NCBI GenBank assembly: GCA_021783095.1
Contig: JAJXUG010000039.1
Coordinates: forward strand, 1 to 33,601
Reading direction: 5' to 3'
Length of the DNA: 33,601 bases
DNA from: Chloroflexota bacterium
GTDB lineage: Bacteria > Chloroflexota > Limnocylindria > Limnocylindrales > CSP1-4
Shown: in pieces, positions 24,101-30,951 of the stretch
Position numbering within the stretch: position 1 is the first letter of the stretch
How the letters are laid out: every line of letters begins with the position of its first letter
Made by a program: the position numbers and the translations under genes
Notes under the pieces: generated by a model
Seen by the model: only the letters and a program-made list of their open reading frames with translations
What the model was told of the DNA's origin: nothing
Databases searched by the model: none

Positions 24101-24148
24101 GCGATCCGACCGGGCGGGACGACTCCCAGGATCGCGGTCAACGGGCAA
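21146..24148 (-). CDS. MalT-like STAND ATPase with C-terminal wHTH and BTAD domains, transcription activator
   Basis: The protein is 1000 aa from TTG 24148, with GGGGAG eight bases upstream. The N-terminus is a MalT/STAND-type NTPase: Walker A APAGSGKT at about 57-64, Walker B VVLVVDD at about 130-136, GGRVIPGLNLSRMRVAGGL, then winged-helix and EGWAAGLQLFHLA segments. The middle (about 330-740) is a helical repeat, TPR-like region. From residue 764 comes an OmpR-type winged helix (ISTLGGFAITVDGRPVDLSPLKPRARALLHLLA, HREVLQEALWPDAD), then a BTAD domain ending with YHDPLWRLLIEVHDRAGD. Thus it has the LuxR-type LAL sensor body with a SARP-like DNA-binding end. It converges on the 688-aa gene with a 9-nt gap and is the likely activator of this locus or a ligand-sensing regulator; the target is not shown by the sequence. 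Confidence 0.88.
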   Translation of the reverse strand: MPVDRDPGSRPARSDRDRIPVVVPAKVRAPVLDALPRERLEAVLARASARRLVLVIAPAGSGKTTLLARFAATCGAPVAWYRAEALDRDEPTLVRHLEAALLGAIPGLRGGWAGIDGLVRALEARPAERVVLVVDDFHALEGSEAEAAFGRLVDFAPASLSILVGGRVIPGLNLSRMRVAGGLLEVGPEDLRFRSWEVEELYRDVYHDPVPPGILADLTRRTEGWAAGLQLFHLASAGKPAEERRRLLAAVGSQSRMVREYLARNVLAELPADLRVFLRETCVLGRLSGPLCDRYRGADGSEALLEELVRRGVFTVPVEDADGVYRYHEVLRSYLDRLMVSELGEEQARARHARAAALLEADGALAEALTAWSRAEDWVAVDRLLRVRGDRLVAGGHGWVESLPPALVRHEPWLMLAAARQARADGRWIAALDWYGRAEAGFGAAAPALACRQERLVLAAWLDPATPMPAHWTGPLRTGLVREPAAVARGAAASDERHRPLVRGLLWLASGNLPEAVRWLRLAREVPELDPSLTAAAAMGLAAAELLADEPGALAAVAEAVELAERAGAVWLARLGRELAQRRTRVSPAADRAGPDAAGTGADPCEDPWGGALRALAAAWFDGRAAWGDGPDATDVERGAEPRVEVAEAAAVAFRRLGSGVLEAWARGLAALACADADPDAARDAALGAEALARSAGAAGARLPAYRALERVDPARAADYAQMAAGAEAETGLVLPGPRPAHGRAVPDGLGPVASASRDAPAPDIRISTLGGFAITVDGRPVDLSPLKPRARALLHLLAIHAPKAVHREVLQEALWPDADAATGARSLQVGVSAIRGALLACGPCLTVAREGDAYRLVSPDEALDLRRLERALTAARDDGARRGTTADACLPVLDRLAAELLPEDGPAEWVVERREQLRVLGVAAAVSAARGALAAGDHEAAVRVCRAGLALDRYHDPLWRLLIEVHDRAGDAGAARRDRREYEAVLVGLGVASENASAG

Positions 24149-24535
24149 ACGCCGGTCTCCCCATGATCTTCGCCGACGGCCCCCCGACCCTGCCGGCGGC
24201 GCTTATCCTGCCACCGCACGATGCCCCGGTCTACCCCGACAATTGCCCGATTGCGCTTCTCGATTCCGTCTGGTCGGGCGATGCGGCGGACGCGCCCACG
24301 GCGCTTCCCAGCGGCCCCGCGATCGGCCGGCGCGCCATCCGCCGAGGGCACCCCGAGAGCAACCTGGAGGCCAGGATCCAGACGGTGCCCGGGAGGCCAT
24401 CAGCCATAACCGGCATCAGGCGGGAGCCACGGCCGCGGCGAAGTCGTTGGGCATGGATGGGCGGTCCTCACCCCGCGGAGCCCAGCGGAGTCGTTGGCCG
24501 CAGCCAAGGCCGATTGTTCCGTGGACCACGAGAAA
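24149..24535. other. Non-coding gap before the STAND regulator gene
   Basis: About 390 nt separate the regulator start from the ppdK terminator. Long open frames cross it on both strands, but their products resemble nothing I know and the stretch is visibly less GC-rich. It should hold the promoter of the regulator; I cannot identify -35/-10 boxes with confidence. No tRNA or riboswitch is recognised. Confidence 0.5.
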
Positions 24536-24564
24536 GGCGCCCCCCCGATCGAGGGGGGAGCGCC
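24536..24564 (-). terminator. Rho-independent-type terminator of ppdK
   Basis: GGCGC-CCCCCC (24536-24546) pairs with GGGGGG-A-GCGCC (24553-24564) around a GATCGA loop, an 11-bp stem with one bulged A. On the minus strand it is followed by TTTCTC, and it lies 43 nt after the ppdK stop. The T-run is short but normal for high-GC genomes. Confidence 0.75.
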
Positions 24565-24581
24565 CAGTCGCTTTGCCTACA

Positions 24582-24600
24582 GCCGGGTCGAGGACCCGGC
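24582..24600. repeat. Second hairpin close to the ppdK stop
   Basis: GCCGGGTC (24582-24589) and GACCCGGC (24593-24600) are perfect complements around a three-base GAG loop, 7 nt after the ppdK stop codon. It probably protects the 3' end or assists the terminator. Confidence 0.6.
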
Positions 24601-24606
24601 CGAGGG

Positions 24607-27390
24607 CTACTTGTCGTGCTGCGTCGAGAGCGAGGCCTGCGCCGCGGCGAGCCGGGCGACGGGGACGCGGAAGGGCGAGCAGGACACGTAGTCGAGGCCG
24701 ACCTTCTCGCACTTGTGGATCGACTCGGGGTCGCCACCGTGCTCGCCGCAGATGCCGAGCTCGAGGTCCGGGCGGACGCTCCGGCCCTTGTCGACGGCGA
24801 TCTTCATCAGGCCGGCCACCGCGTCGTCCAGGGTCTGGAACGGGTTCACCGGCAGGATCTTGTCCTCAACGTACTTGAGCAGGAAGCCGCCCTCGGCATC
24901 GTCGCGGCTGTAGCCGAACGTCATCTGGGTGAGGTCGTTGGTGCCGAAGCTGAAGAACGAGGCCTCGGTCGCGATCTCGTCCGCCGTGAGGGCGCCGCGC
25001 GGGATCTCGATCATGGTGCCGAACTTGTAGTCGACGCTGACGCCGCCAGCGGCGGCGACGATCTTGTCGGCCTCGGCCGCGAGCAGCGTGCGGGTGGCCT
25101 TGAGCTCGTTCACGTGGCCCACGAGCGGGATCATGATCTTGGCGATCGGGTTCCCGCCGGCCTTCCGGACGGCGACCTGGGCGTTGAGGATCGCCCGGGT
25201 CTGGACCTTGACGAAGTCGGGGATCATGATCCCGAGGCGGCAGCCGCGGAGCCCAAGCATCGGGTTCTGCTCGTGCATCGACTTGATCGTCGCGAGCAGG
25301 ATCTTGTCCTCCTCGGACGCGCCGCCGTGCTCCTCGGCCCTGGTGACCTTGACCAGCTGCTCCTCGAGGTTCGGGAGGAACTCGTGGAGCGGCGGGTCGA
25401 TGAGGCGCACGACGACCGGCAGGCCGTCCATCGCCTTGAAGATGCCCTCGAAGTCGCCCTGCTGGAGCTTCTCGAGCTTGGCCATGGCGGCGTCGAACGT
25501 GGCGACCGCCTCGGTCTCGTCCGCGTTCAGCGCCTCGCCCGCCGCGGCCTTGGCCTTGGCGCGGGTGGCCACGTTGGCCACGAGGATGGCGCTGCGGACC
25601 ATCGCCAGGCGATCGCCCTCGCGGAACATGTGCTCGGTGCGGCAGAGGCCAATGCCGTGCGCGCCCCACGCCCGGGCCTGCGCGGCCTCCTCGGGCTTGT
25701 CGGCGTTGGTCCAGACGGCCATGCGCGCGAAGCCGTCCGCCCAGCCGAGGATGGTCTGGAGCTCGGGCTGATCCTCGAACTTGGCGTCCACGACCGGCAG
25801 CGCGCCCGCGTAGACCCGGCCCGTGTTGCCGTCGACGGAGATCCAGTCGCCTTCCTTGAAGCCCATGCCGGTCTTCGACGAGCTGGCGGTCCGGGTGGCG
25901 TAGCTGACGTTCAGCTCGCTCACGCCGGCGACGCACGGCTTGCCGATCTGGCGGGCGACGACGGCCGCGTGGCTGGTGGCGCCGCCGCGAGCGGTGAGGA
26001 TGCCCTCGGCGATGGCCATGCCGTGGAAGTCGTCCGGGCTGGTCTCCACGCGGACGAGGACGACCTTCTCGCCCTTGGCCTGCCACTCGACAGCGAGGTC
26101 GGCATCGAACACGGCCTTGCCGACGGCCGCGCCGGGCGAGGCGTTGAGGCCCTCCGTGTTGATCGCCTTGGCGGCGGCCAGCGCCTTGCGCTCGAACTGG
26201 GGGCGCAGCAGCTGGTCCACCTGCGCCGGCTCGATGCGCTCGACGGCTTCCTTCTGGGTGATGACGCCCTCGTTGACCATCTGGACCGCGATCTTCACGG
26301 CCGCCTCGGCGGTCCGCTTCGCGATGCGCGTCTGGAGCATGTAGAGCTTGCCGCGCTCGATGGTGAACTCGAGGTCCTGGACGTCCTTGTAGTGGGCCTC
26401 GAGCTTCTGGCCGATCTTGACGAACTCGTCGTAGGCCTCGGGCATCTCCACCTTGAGGTGGCTGATGTCCTGCGGCGTGCGGATGCCGGCCACGACGTCC
26501 TCGCCCTGGGCGTTGACGAGGTACTCGCCGTAGAGCTCGTTGGTGCCGTCGAAGGTGTTGCGCGTGAACGCGACGCCGGTGCCCGACGTGTCGCCCATGT
26601 TGCCGAACACCATCGTCACGATGTTCACGGCGGTGCCGAGGTCGTGGGCGATCTTCTGGCTGTTGCGGTAGTCGTTGGCGCGCTTGCCGAACCAGGACGC
26701 AAAGACTGCCTTGATGGCGAGGTCGAGCTGCTCGTAGACGTCGGTCGGGAAGTCGCGGCCGGTGTCCTCGCGGACGACCTGCTTGTAGGTGTCGACCAGC
26801 GCCTTGAGGTCCTCGACGTCGAGGTCGGTGTCCTTGGCGTCGGCGCCGTGCTTCGCCTTGGCGTGCTCGAGGGGCTCGTCGAAGCGCTCCGCCTTCACGT
26901 CCATGACGATCCGGCCGAACATGCCGATGAACCGGCGGTAGGCGTCCCAGCCGAAGCGCTCGCTGCCCGACAGGGCGATGAGGCCGGCCAGGGTCTCCTC
27001 GTTGAGGCCGAGGTTGAGGACCGTGTCCATCATGCCGGGCATCGAGAACTTGGCGCCCGAGCGGACCGAGACGAGGAGCGGGTTCTTCGGGTCGCCGAAG
27101 CCCTTGCCCGAGCGCTCCTCGACCTGGCGCATGGCGTCTAGGACGTCCTGCCACAGGCCCTGGGGGAGCTGCTTGCCGGCGGCGAAGTAGTCGTTGCAGG
27201 CGACGGTGGTGATCGTGAAGCCCGGAGGGGTGGGCAGCCCGGCGAGCGTCATCTCGGCGAGGCCGGCGCCCTTGCCGCCGAGCAGGTCCTTCATGTTGCC
27301 ATTGCCCTCGGCCGTGCCGGCGCCCCAAGCGTAGATGTAGCGCTTGGCGGCGACGTGCGAGCGCTCGGACGTGGTCTGGGTGTCGACCAT
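24607..27390 (-). CDS. ppdK: Pyruvate, phosphate dikinase
   Basis: The protein is 927 aa from ATG 27390, with AAGGAG ten bases upstream; an earlier ATG at 27426 lacks one. It interconverts pyruvate, ATP and phosphate with PEP, AMP and PPi in the cytoplasm. The N-terminal ATP-grasp part opens with KRYIYAWGAGTAEGNGNMKDLLGGKGAGLAEM. The central swivelling domain has the phosphorylated histidine in GGATSHAAVVAR (His474). The C-terminal PEP-binding TIM barrel has the catalytic cysteine in GICGEHGGDPES (Cys881), then YVSCSPFRVPVARLAAAQA. The KFSMPGMMDTVLNLGLN motif distinguishes it from PEP synthase. Length fits the family. It is a single-gene unit with its own terminator and is divergent from the ferredoxin-NADP reductase gene. 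In a bacterium of this type it would serve gluconeogenesis or PPi-linked glycolysis. No regulatory protein gene is adjacent. Confidence 0.97.
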   Translation of the reverse strand: MVDTQTTSERSHVAAKRYIYAWGAGTAEGNGNMKDLLGGKGAGLAEMTLAGLPTPPGFTITTVACNDYFAAGKQLPQGLWQDVLDAMRQVEERSGKGFGDPKNPLLVSVRSGAKFSMPGMMDTVLNLGLNEETLAGLIALSGSERFGWDAYRRFIGMFGRIVMDVKAERFDEPLEHAKAKHGADAKDTDLDVEDLKALVDTYKQVVREDTGRDFPTDVYEQLDLAIKAVFASWFGKRANDYRNSQKIAHDLGTAVNIVTMVFGNMGDTSGTGVAFTRNTFDGTNELYGEYLVNAQGEDVVAGIRTPQDISHLKVEMPEAYDEFVKIGQKLEAHYKDVQDLEFTIERGKLYMLQTRIAKRTAEAAVKIAVQMVNEGVITQKEAVERIEPAQVDQLLRPQFERKALAAAKAINTEGLNASPGAAVGKAVFDADLAVEWQAKGEKVVLVRVETSPDDFHGMAIAEGILTARGGATSHAAVVARQIGKPCVAGVSELNVSYATRTASSSKTGMGFKEGDWISVDGNTGRVYAGALPVVDAKFEDQPELQTILGWADGFARMAVWTNADKPEEAAQARAWGAHGIGLCRTEHMFREGDRLAMVRSAILVANVATRAKAKAAAGEALNADETEAVATFDAAMAKLEKLQQGDFEGIFKAMDGLPVVVRLIDPPLHEFLPNLEEQLVKVTRAEEHGGASEEDKILLATIKSMHEQNPMLGLRGCRLGIMIPDFVKVQTRAILNAQVAVRKAGGNPIAKIMIPLVGHVNELKATRTLLAAEADKIVAAAGGVSVDYKFGTMIEIPRGALTADEIATEASFFSFGTNDLTQMTFGYSRDDAEGGFLLKYVEDKILPVNPFQTLDDAVAGLMKIAVDKGRSVRPDLELGICGEHGGDPESIHKCEKVGLDYVSCSPFRVPVARLAAAQASLSTQHDK

Positions 27391-27469
27391 GCTGCGTGGG
27401 CTCCTTGTGTGGGAGGCGGGCCCCATGGAGTCACGGCCCGCGGAAGGTCACCTTTCGGGAACGCTGGGA

Positions 27470-27475
27470 ATTGTA
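27470..27475 (-). promoter_or_regulatory. Candidate -10 box of ppdK
   Basis: TACAAT on the minus strand, 79 nt before the ATG, is the best -10 match in the divergent 265-nt gap. No good -35 is seen at 16-18 nt. Confidence 0.4.
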
Positions 27476-27593
27476 CGACGGTAGGCGGAACCTCCTGCCG
27501 AACAGGCGGGACCAAGCCACCGGGCCACCGGTCCCGGCGAAACGGGCCGTTCGGCGCCCAGCCGAGGTCCACGGGGCATGGGGATCACAGCGG

Positions 27594-27599
27594 TACACT
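27594..27599 (+). promoter_or_regulatory. Candidate -10 box of the ferredoxin-NADP reductase gene
   Basis: TACACT is the same hexamer as at the 416-aa membrane-protein gene. It lies 56 nt before the GTG start, and the -35 region is not recognisable. Confidence 0.35.
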
Positions 27600-27655
27600 C
27601 CGGGTCAGCCCCGTGCGTCCCAGGACGTGACAGCGCGAGCCGCAGGAGCACCGCC

Positions 27656-28474
27656 GTGACCGACCCCATCAGCGAGGACAGCCGCGTCATCGACATCTTC
27701 GCCGATGTCTACAACGCGACCCTTGTCCACCGCTCGGACCTCACCCACGACCTCGCCTACTTCCGGGTCAAGGTGGACGGGCCGGCAGCGCCATTCACGC
27801 CGGGCCAGTACATGACGGCGGGCGTGGTCGCGGACGGCAGGGTGCTCCAGCGCCCCTACTCCGTCGCGTCAGCGCCATCCACCGCGGACACCACCGGGTA
27901 CGAGCTGTTCGTCCGCCACGTGCCCGTCGTGCGCTTCACGACCGCGCTGTGGCGCCTCCAGGTGGGGCACCGGATGCGGATGATCGGCCCCAAGGGCAAG
28001 TTCATGCTCGAGCCCGACGACGCCCGCACGCACCTCTACGTGTCCACCGGCACCGGCATCGCGCCGTTCCTCTCGATGATCCGGGAGACGATGGCGCAGG
28101 GGAAGCCGCGCCGGACGATCCTGATCAACGGCTGCTCGTTCGCCGACGAACTGGGCTACCGCGAGGAGCTCGAGGCCTGGGAGCAGGACCCGGCGTACCG
28201 GCTCTCCTACGTGCCGACCATCTCGCGGCCCTCCGACCCGCGCAACAACGGCTGGAGCGGCCCCACGGGGCGCGCGGAGCAGGTCATCACCGAGACCTGC
28301 AAGCAGTTCAGCCTCCGACCCGACAAGACGGTCGTCTACATCTGCGGCAACCCGGAGATGATCCTCAACGCCGAGCGCCTGCTGGTGGACTGCGGCTTCC
28401 CGGAGTTCCACGTCAAGAAGGAGCTCTACTGGCCCAAGGGCAAGGCCCCGGGCGTGGTGCCCGCCGCCGGCTGA
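27656..28474 (+). CDS. Ferredoxin--NADP(+) reductase, plant/bacterial FNR superfamily
   Basis: The protein is 272 aa from GTG 27656, with AGGAG seven bases upstream; the open frame upstream is dropped. It moves electrons between NADPH and ferredoxin or flavodoxin through FAD. The FAD-binding barrel shows RPYSVASAPS (66-75). The NADP-binding domain has the STGTGIAPFLSMIRE motif (130-144), and CGNPEM lies near the C-terminus. The end HVKKELYW plus a short tail resembles the bacterial Fpr subclass with an aromatic near the terminus, though about a dozen residues follow it. No iron-sulfur domain is fused. Two genes downstream lie nfnAB, so this stretch concentrates NADP/ferredoxin exchange enzymes. 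Confidence 0.9.
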   Translation: MTDPISEDSRVIDIFADVYNATLVHRSDLTHDLAYFRVKVDGPAAPFTPGQYMTAGVVADGRVLQRPYSVASAPSTADTTGYELFVRHVPVVRFTTALWRLQVGHRMRMIGPKGKFMLEPDDARTHLYVSTGTGIAPFLSMIRETMAQGKPRRTILINGCSFADELGYREELEAWEQDPAYRLSYVPTISRPSDPRNNGWSGPTGRAEQVITETCKQFSLRPDKTVVYICGNPEMILNAERLLVDCGFPEFHVKKELYWPKGKAPGVVPAAG

Positions 28475-28558
28475 GCGGTCACCGGCCCCCTGGCCCCGTT
28501 GCGGAGGGCGAGTTCGCGCGTCAAATAGCCTGGGCGTCCCCATTCGCATGGTGGTGAC

Positions 28559-29944
28559 ATGAGGACGAGACCTGCGCCCAGCACAACTCCGTCGACGGCG
28601 TTCCTGCTCCTCGGCATCATCGCCCTCGCCGGGTGTGTCGTCGGCCCTGCAGCGGTGGCGCCCGGGTCCGGCGCGCAGGCCTCGACCACGATCCCTGAGC
28701 CGACAGGGCTCGTCTCCGCGACGCCGGGGCCCGCGGCCGCCACAGCAGCACCCGCCAGCCCCGCGGCAACGCTTCCGGGCGACGCCACCGGCTCATGGGA
28801 CCGTCTGGGCAACATGTCCAGCCCGCGCTGGGCGTTCACCGCCATGGAGCTCCTCGACGGCCGCGTGTTCGCAATCGACCAGGAGGCTTGCAACGCGATG
28901 AGCCCCTTCGGCGGGCCGCCGCATTCCCCGGGGCCCACCGACATCCTCGACCCGGCGACGGGGACGTGGACGGCGGCGGCCGCGCTCAACGCCACGCGTA
29001 CTGGGTTCGTCGCACTGCGTCTGCCCAACAGTCACGTCCTCGTGACCGGCGGCAACAACGGCTGGTATGGCGCCTACTCGAGCACGAGGCTCTTCGACCC
29101 GGCGACTCGCGGCTGGGCGGCGACGGGCCTGCTCAACACCGCACGGCTCAGTCTGGTGGGCACGCTCCTCGCCGACGGCCGAGCCCTCGTCGCGGGAGGG
29201 GCGTACGCCGAGGGGTACCGCGACGAGGCCGACTTCCTCAGCGGGCGCGCGTCACAGGAGCACCCCGTCAGGACGGCAGAGCTGTACGACCCCAACACGG
29301 AGCGCTGGACCGAGACCGGCAGTCTGGTCCGCGAGATCGTCGGCGGCGACGCCTATCCCCTCCCTGACGGCCGCGTGCTCGCGATCGGAACCGCCTGGTC
29401 CACCGAGCAGGGCGACGCCCAGGTCTACGAGCCGGTGCAGGGGAGATGGACCGTCGCGGGCCGTCTGGCTCGCCTGCCGGGGAGCGTCTCGGTCGTCCTC
29501 GCCGACGGTTCGATCCTCGTGATCGGAGGGGCCGGGTTCACGGACCACCGCCCCGTGGCCACGGTGCGGCGCTTCGAGCCGGACACGGGCGTCACACGGG
29601 AGGTTGCGCCGCTCCCTGCACCCCGGACCGGCTCGGTCGCGGTTCGGCTCGCCGACGGGCGCGTGCTCGTCGCCGGCGGGACCGAAGCCCAGAGGCTCGA
29701 GTCGGGCTTGGACGCGCCGCCCACAGCGACCGCCTTCATCTACGACCCGATCCGGGATGCCTGGGCGACGGCGGCGCCGATGCCATTCGCCGTCAATCCC
29801 GGGCAGGCAGTGCTCCTGGCCAGCGGCGACGTGCTGGTGACAGGCGGCTCGATCCCACGGACAGAGGCGCTGATCGACGTCTGCGAGCCGGACGCGGTCG
29901 GATGGACGGCACTGTTCACCCTCGGGACCACGGCGACCGACTGA
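28559..29944 (+). CDS. Kelch-type beta-propeller lipoprotein
   Basis: The protein is 461 aa. It has a lipoprotein signal peptide (FLLLGIIALAGC, lipidated Cys26), then a Thr/Ala/Pro-rich linker to about residue 75. A propeller of Kelch/galactose-oxidase type follows, with six or seven repeats: LLDGRVFAI, LPNSHVLVTGGN, LADGRALVAGG, LPDGRVLAIG, LADGSILVIGG, LADGRVLVAGG and LASGDVLVTGG. Each is followed by a Tyr/Phe-Asp/Glu-Pro (YDP, FDP, FEP) and a Trp a few residues on. It is anchored on the outer face of the cytoplasmic membrane. No copper-site residues of galactose oxidase are evident, so binding is likelier than catalysis. It sits between two redox genes without obvious link to them. A weak TAGCCT at 28526-28531 could be its -10. 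Confidence 0.85.
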   Translation: MRTRPAPSTTPSTAFLLLGIIALAGCVVGPAAVAPGSGAQASTTIPEPTGLVSATPGPAAATAAPASPAATLPGDATGSWDRLGNMSSPRWAFTAMELLDGRVFAIDQEACNAMSPFGGPPHSPGPTDILDPATGTWTAAAALNATRTGFVALRLPNSHVLVTGGNNGWYGAYSSTRLFDPATRGWAATGLLNTARLSLVGTLLADGRALVAGGAYAEGYRDEADFLSGRASQEHPVRTAELYDPNTERWTETGSLVREIVGGDAYPLPDGRVLAIGTAWSTEQGDAQVYEPVQGRWTVAGRLARLPGSVSVVLADGSILVIGGAGFTDHRPVATVRRFEPDTGVTREVAPLPAPRTGSVAVRLADGRVLVAGGTEAQRLESGLDAPPTATAFIYDPIRDAWATAAPMPFAVNPGQAVLLASGDVLVTGGSIPRTEALIDVCEPDAVGWTALFTLGTTATD

Positions 29945-30111
29945 CCCAGAAGGCCCCCTGACGGCCGGAAGGCCCGCGCCGTTGTGACCATTGGACCGCG
30001 CCACCGGGACATGGGCAGGTAACGCGCACGCATGCCCATCAGCGATGCTGCGGGTATCGCCCAGCAAGGGTTGATCCACGCGTCCCGCCCCAGATCAGTT
30101 GCGAGGTTGTC

Positions 30112-30951
30112 TTGCACCCCGTCATCGAGCGTGAGCAGCTCTCACCGAACGTCGTCCGCCTCGTCATCGAGGCTCCTCGGATCGCGAAGGTCCGGCGTCC
30201 CGGCCAGTTCGTCATCGTCCGGAAGGGTCCGGGCGCCGAGCGCATCCCGCTGACGATCGCGGACAACGACGTCGAGGCCGGGACCATCACCCTGATGATC
30301 CAGGCCATCGGACGCTCCACCACCGAACTCACCAACCTCCAGGTGGGCGACGCCATCCAGGACGTCGCCGGCCCCCTGGGCAGCGAGACGCACCTGCTTG
30401 CCTCCGGCCACGCGGTCTGCGTCGGCGGCGGCGTGGGCACCGCGGTCCTGCTGCCGATCGTCCGCGCCCTGTCCGAAGCCGGGGTCCACGTGACCAGCGT
30501 CATCGGGGGGCGGTCCAAGGAGTGGGTCATCCTGGAGAAGGAGCTCACCGAGCTGGGCGACGTCGTCACGTGCACCGACGACGGCACGTACGGCCGCCAC
30601 GGCTTCGTCACCGAGGCCCTCAAGGACCTGCTCGATGCGGGCGGCGTGGACGCGGTCTACGCCATCGGCCCGGTGCCGATGATGCGGGCCGTCGCCAACC
30701 TGACCCTCCCCTACGGCGTCGCCACGACGGTGTCGCTCAACGCGATCATGGTCGACGGCACCGGCATGTGCGGCGGCTGCCGCGTGACGATCGACGGGCA
30801 GACGAAGTACGCATGCGTGGACGGCCCCGAGTTCGACGCGCACAAGGTCAACTTCGGGGAGCTGGCCGACCGCCTGACGACCTATCGACCCTTCGAGCAG
30901 CAGGCGCTGGACAAGCTCGGCGCCTGCGCCACCACCGAGGTGAAGTCGTGA
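30112..30951 (+). CDS. nfnA: NfnA, small subunit of NADH-dependent ferredoxin:NADP oxidoreductase
   Basis: The protein is 279 aa from TTG 30112, with GAGG five bases upstream. It is an FNR-fold flavoprotein of the PyrK/sulfide-dehydrogenase-beta type: a FAD barrel with RIPLTIADND, an NAD-binding part with AVCVGGGVGTAVLLPI, and a C-terminal [2Fe-2S] site in GTGMCGGCRV with a third cysteine in KYACVDGPEF. The last segment (VDGPEFDAHKVNF) is characteristic of NfnA rather than PyrK. In the NfnAB complex this subunit oxidises or reduces NADH and passes electrons to its partner. It overlaps nfnB by four bases (GTGA), and no dihydroorotate dehydrogenase gene is nearby, which argues against PyrK. Confidence 0.88.
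   Translation: MHPVIEREQLSPNVVRLVIEAPRIAKVRRPGQFVIVRKGPGAERIPLTIADNDVEAGTITLMIQAIGRSTTELTNLQVGDAIQDVAGPLGSETHLLASGHAVCVGGGVGTAVLLPIVRALSEAGVHVTSVIGGRSKEWVILEKELTELGDVVTCTDDGTYGRHGFVTEALKDLLDAGGVDAVYAIGPVPMMRAVANLTLPYGVATTVSLNAIMVDGTGMCGGCRVTIDGQTKYACVDGPEFDAHKVNFGELADRLTTYRPFEQQALDKLGACATTEVKS

Noticed and set aside
24149..24535. Hidden gene in the gap (open frames on both strands)
   Set aside because: No recognisable product, no good ribosome site and lower GC than the neighbouring coding DNA.
24163..27141. Rightward open frame of almost 1000 codons across ppdK
   Set aside because: It is the antisense mirror of ppdK, rich in LDVLVVGLELLADL-type segments that are reverse-complement artefacts.
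30112..30951. PyrK, dihydroorotate dehydrogenase electron-transfer subunit
   Set aside because: The fold is shared, but the partner gene is GltD-like, there is no pyrD next to it and the C-terminal VDGPEFDAHKVNF motif fits NfnA.
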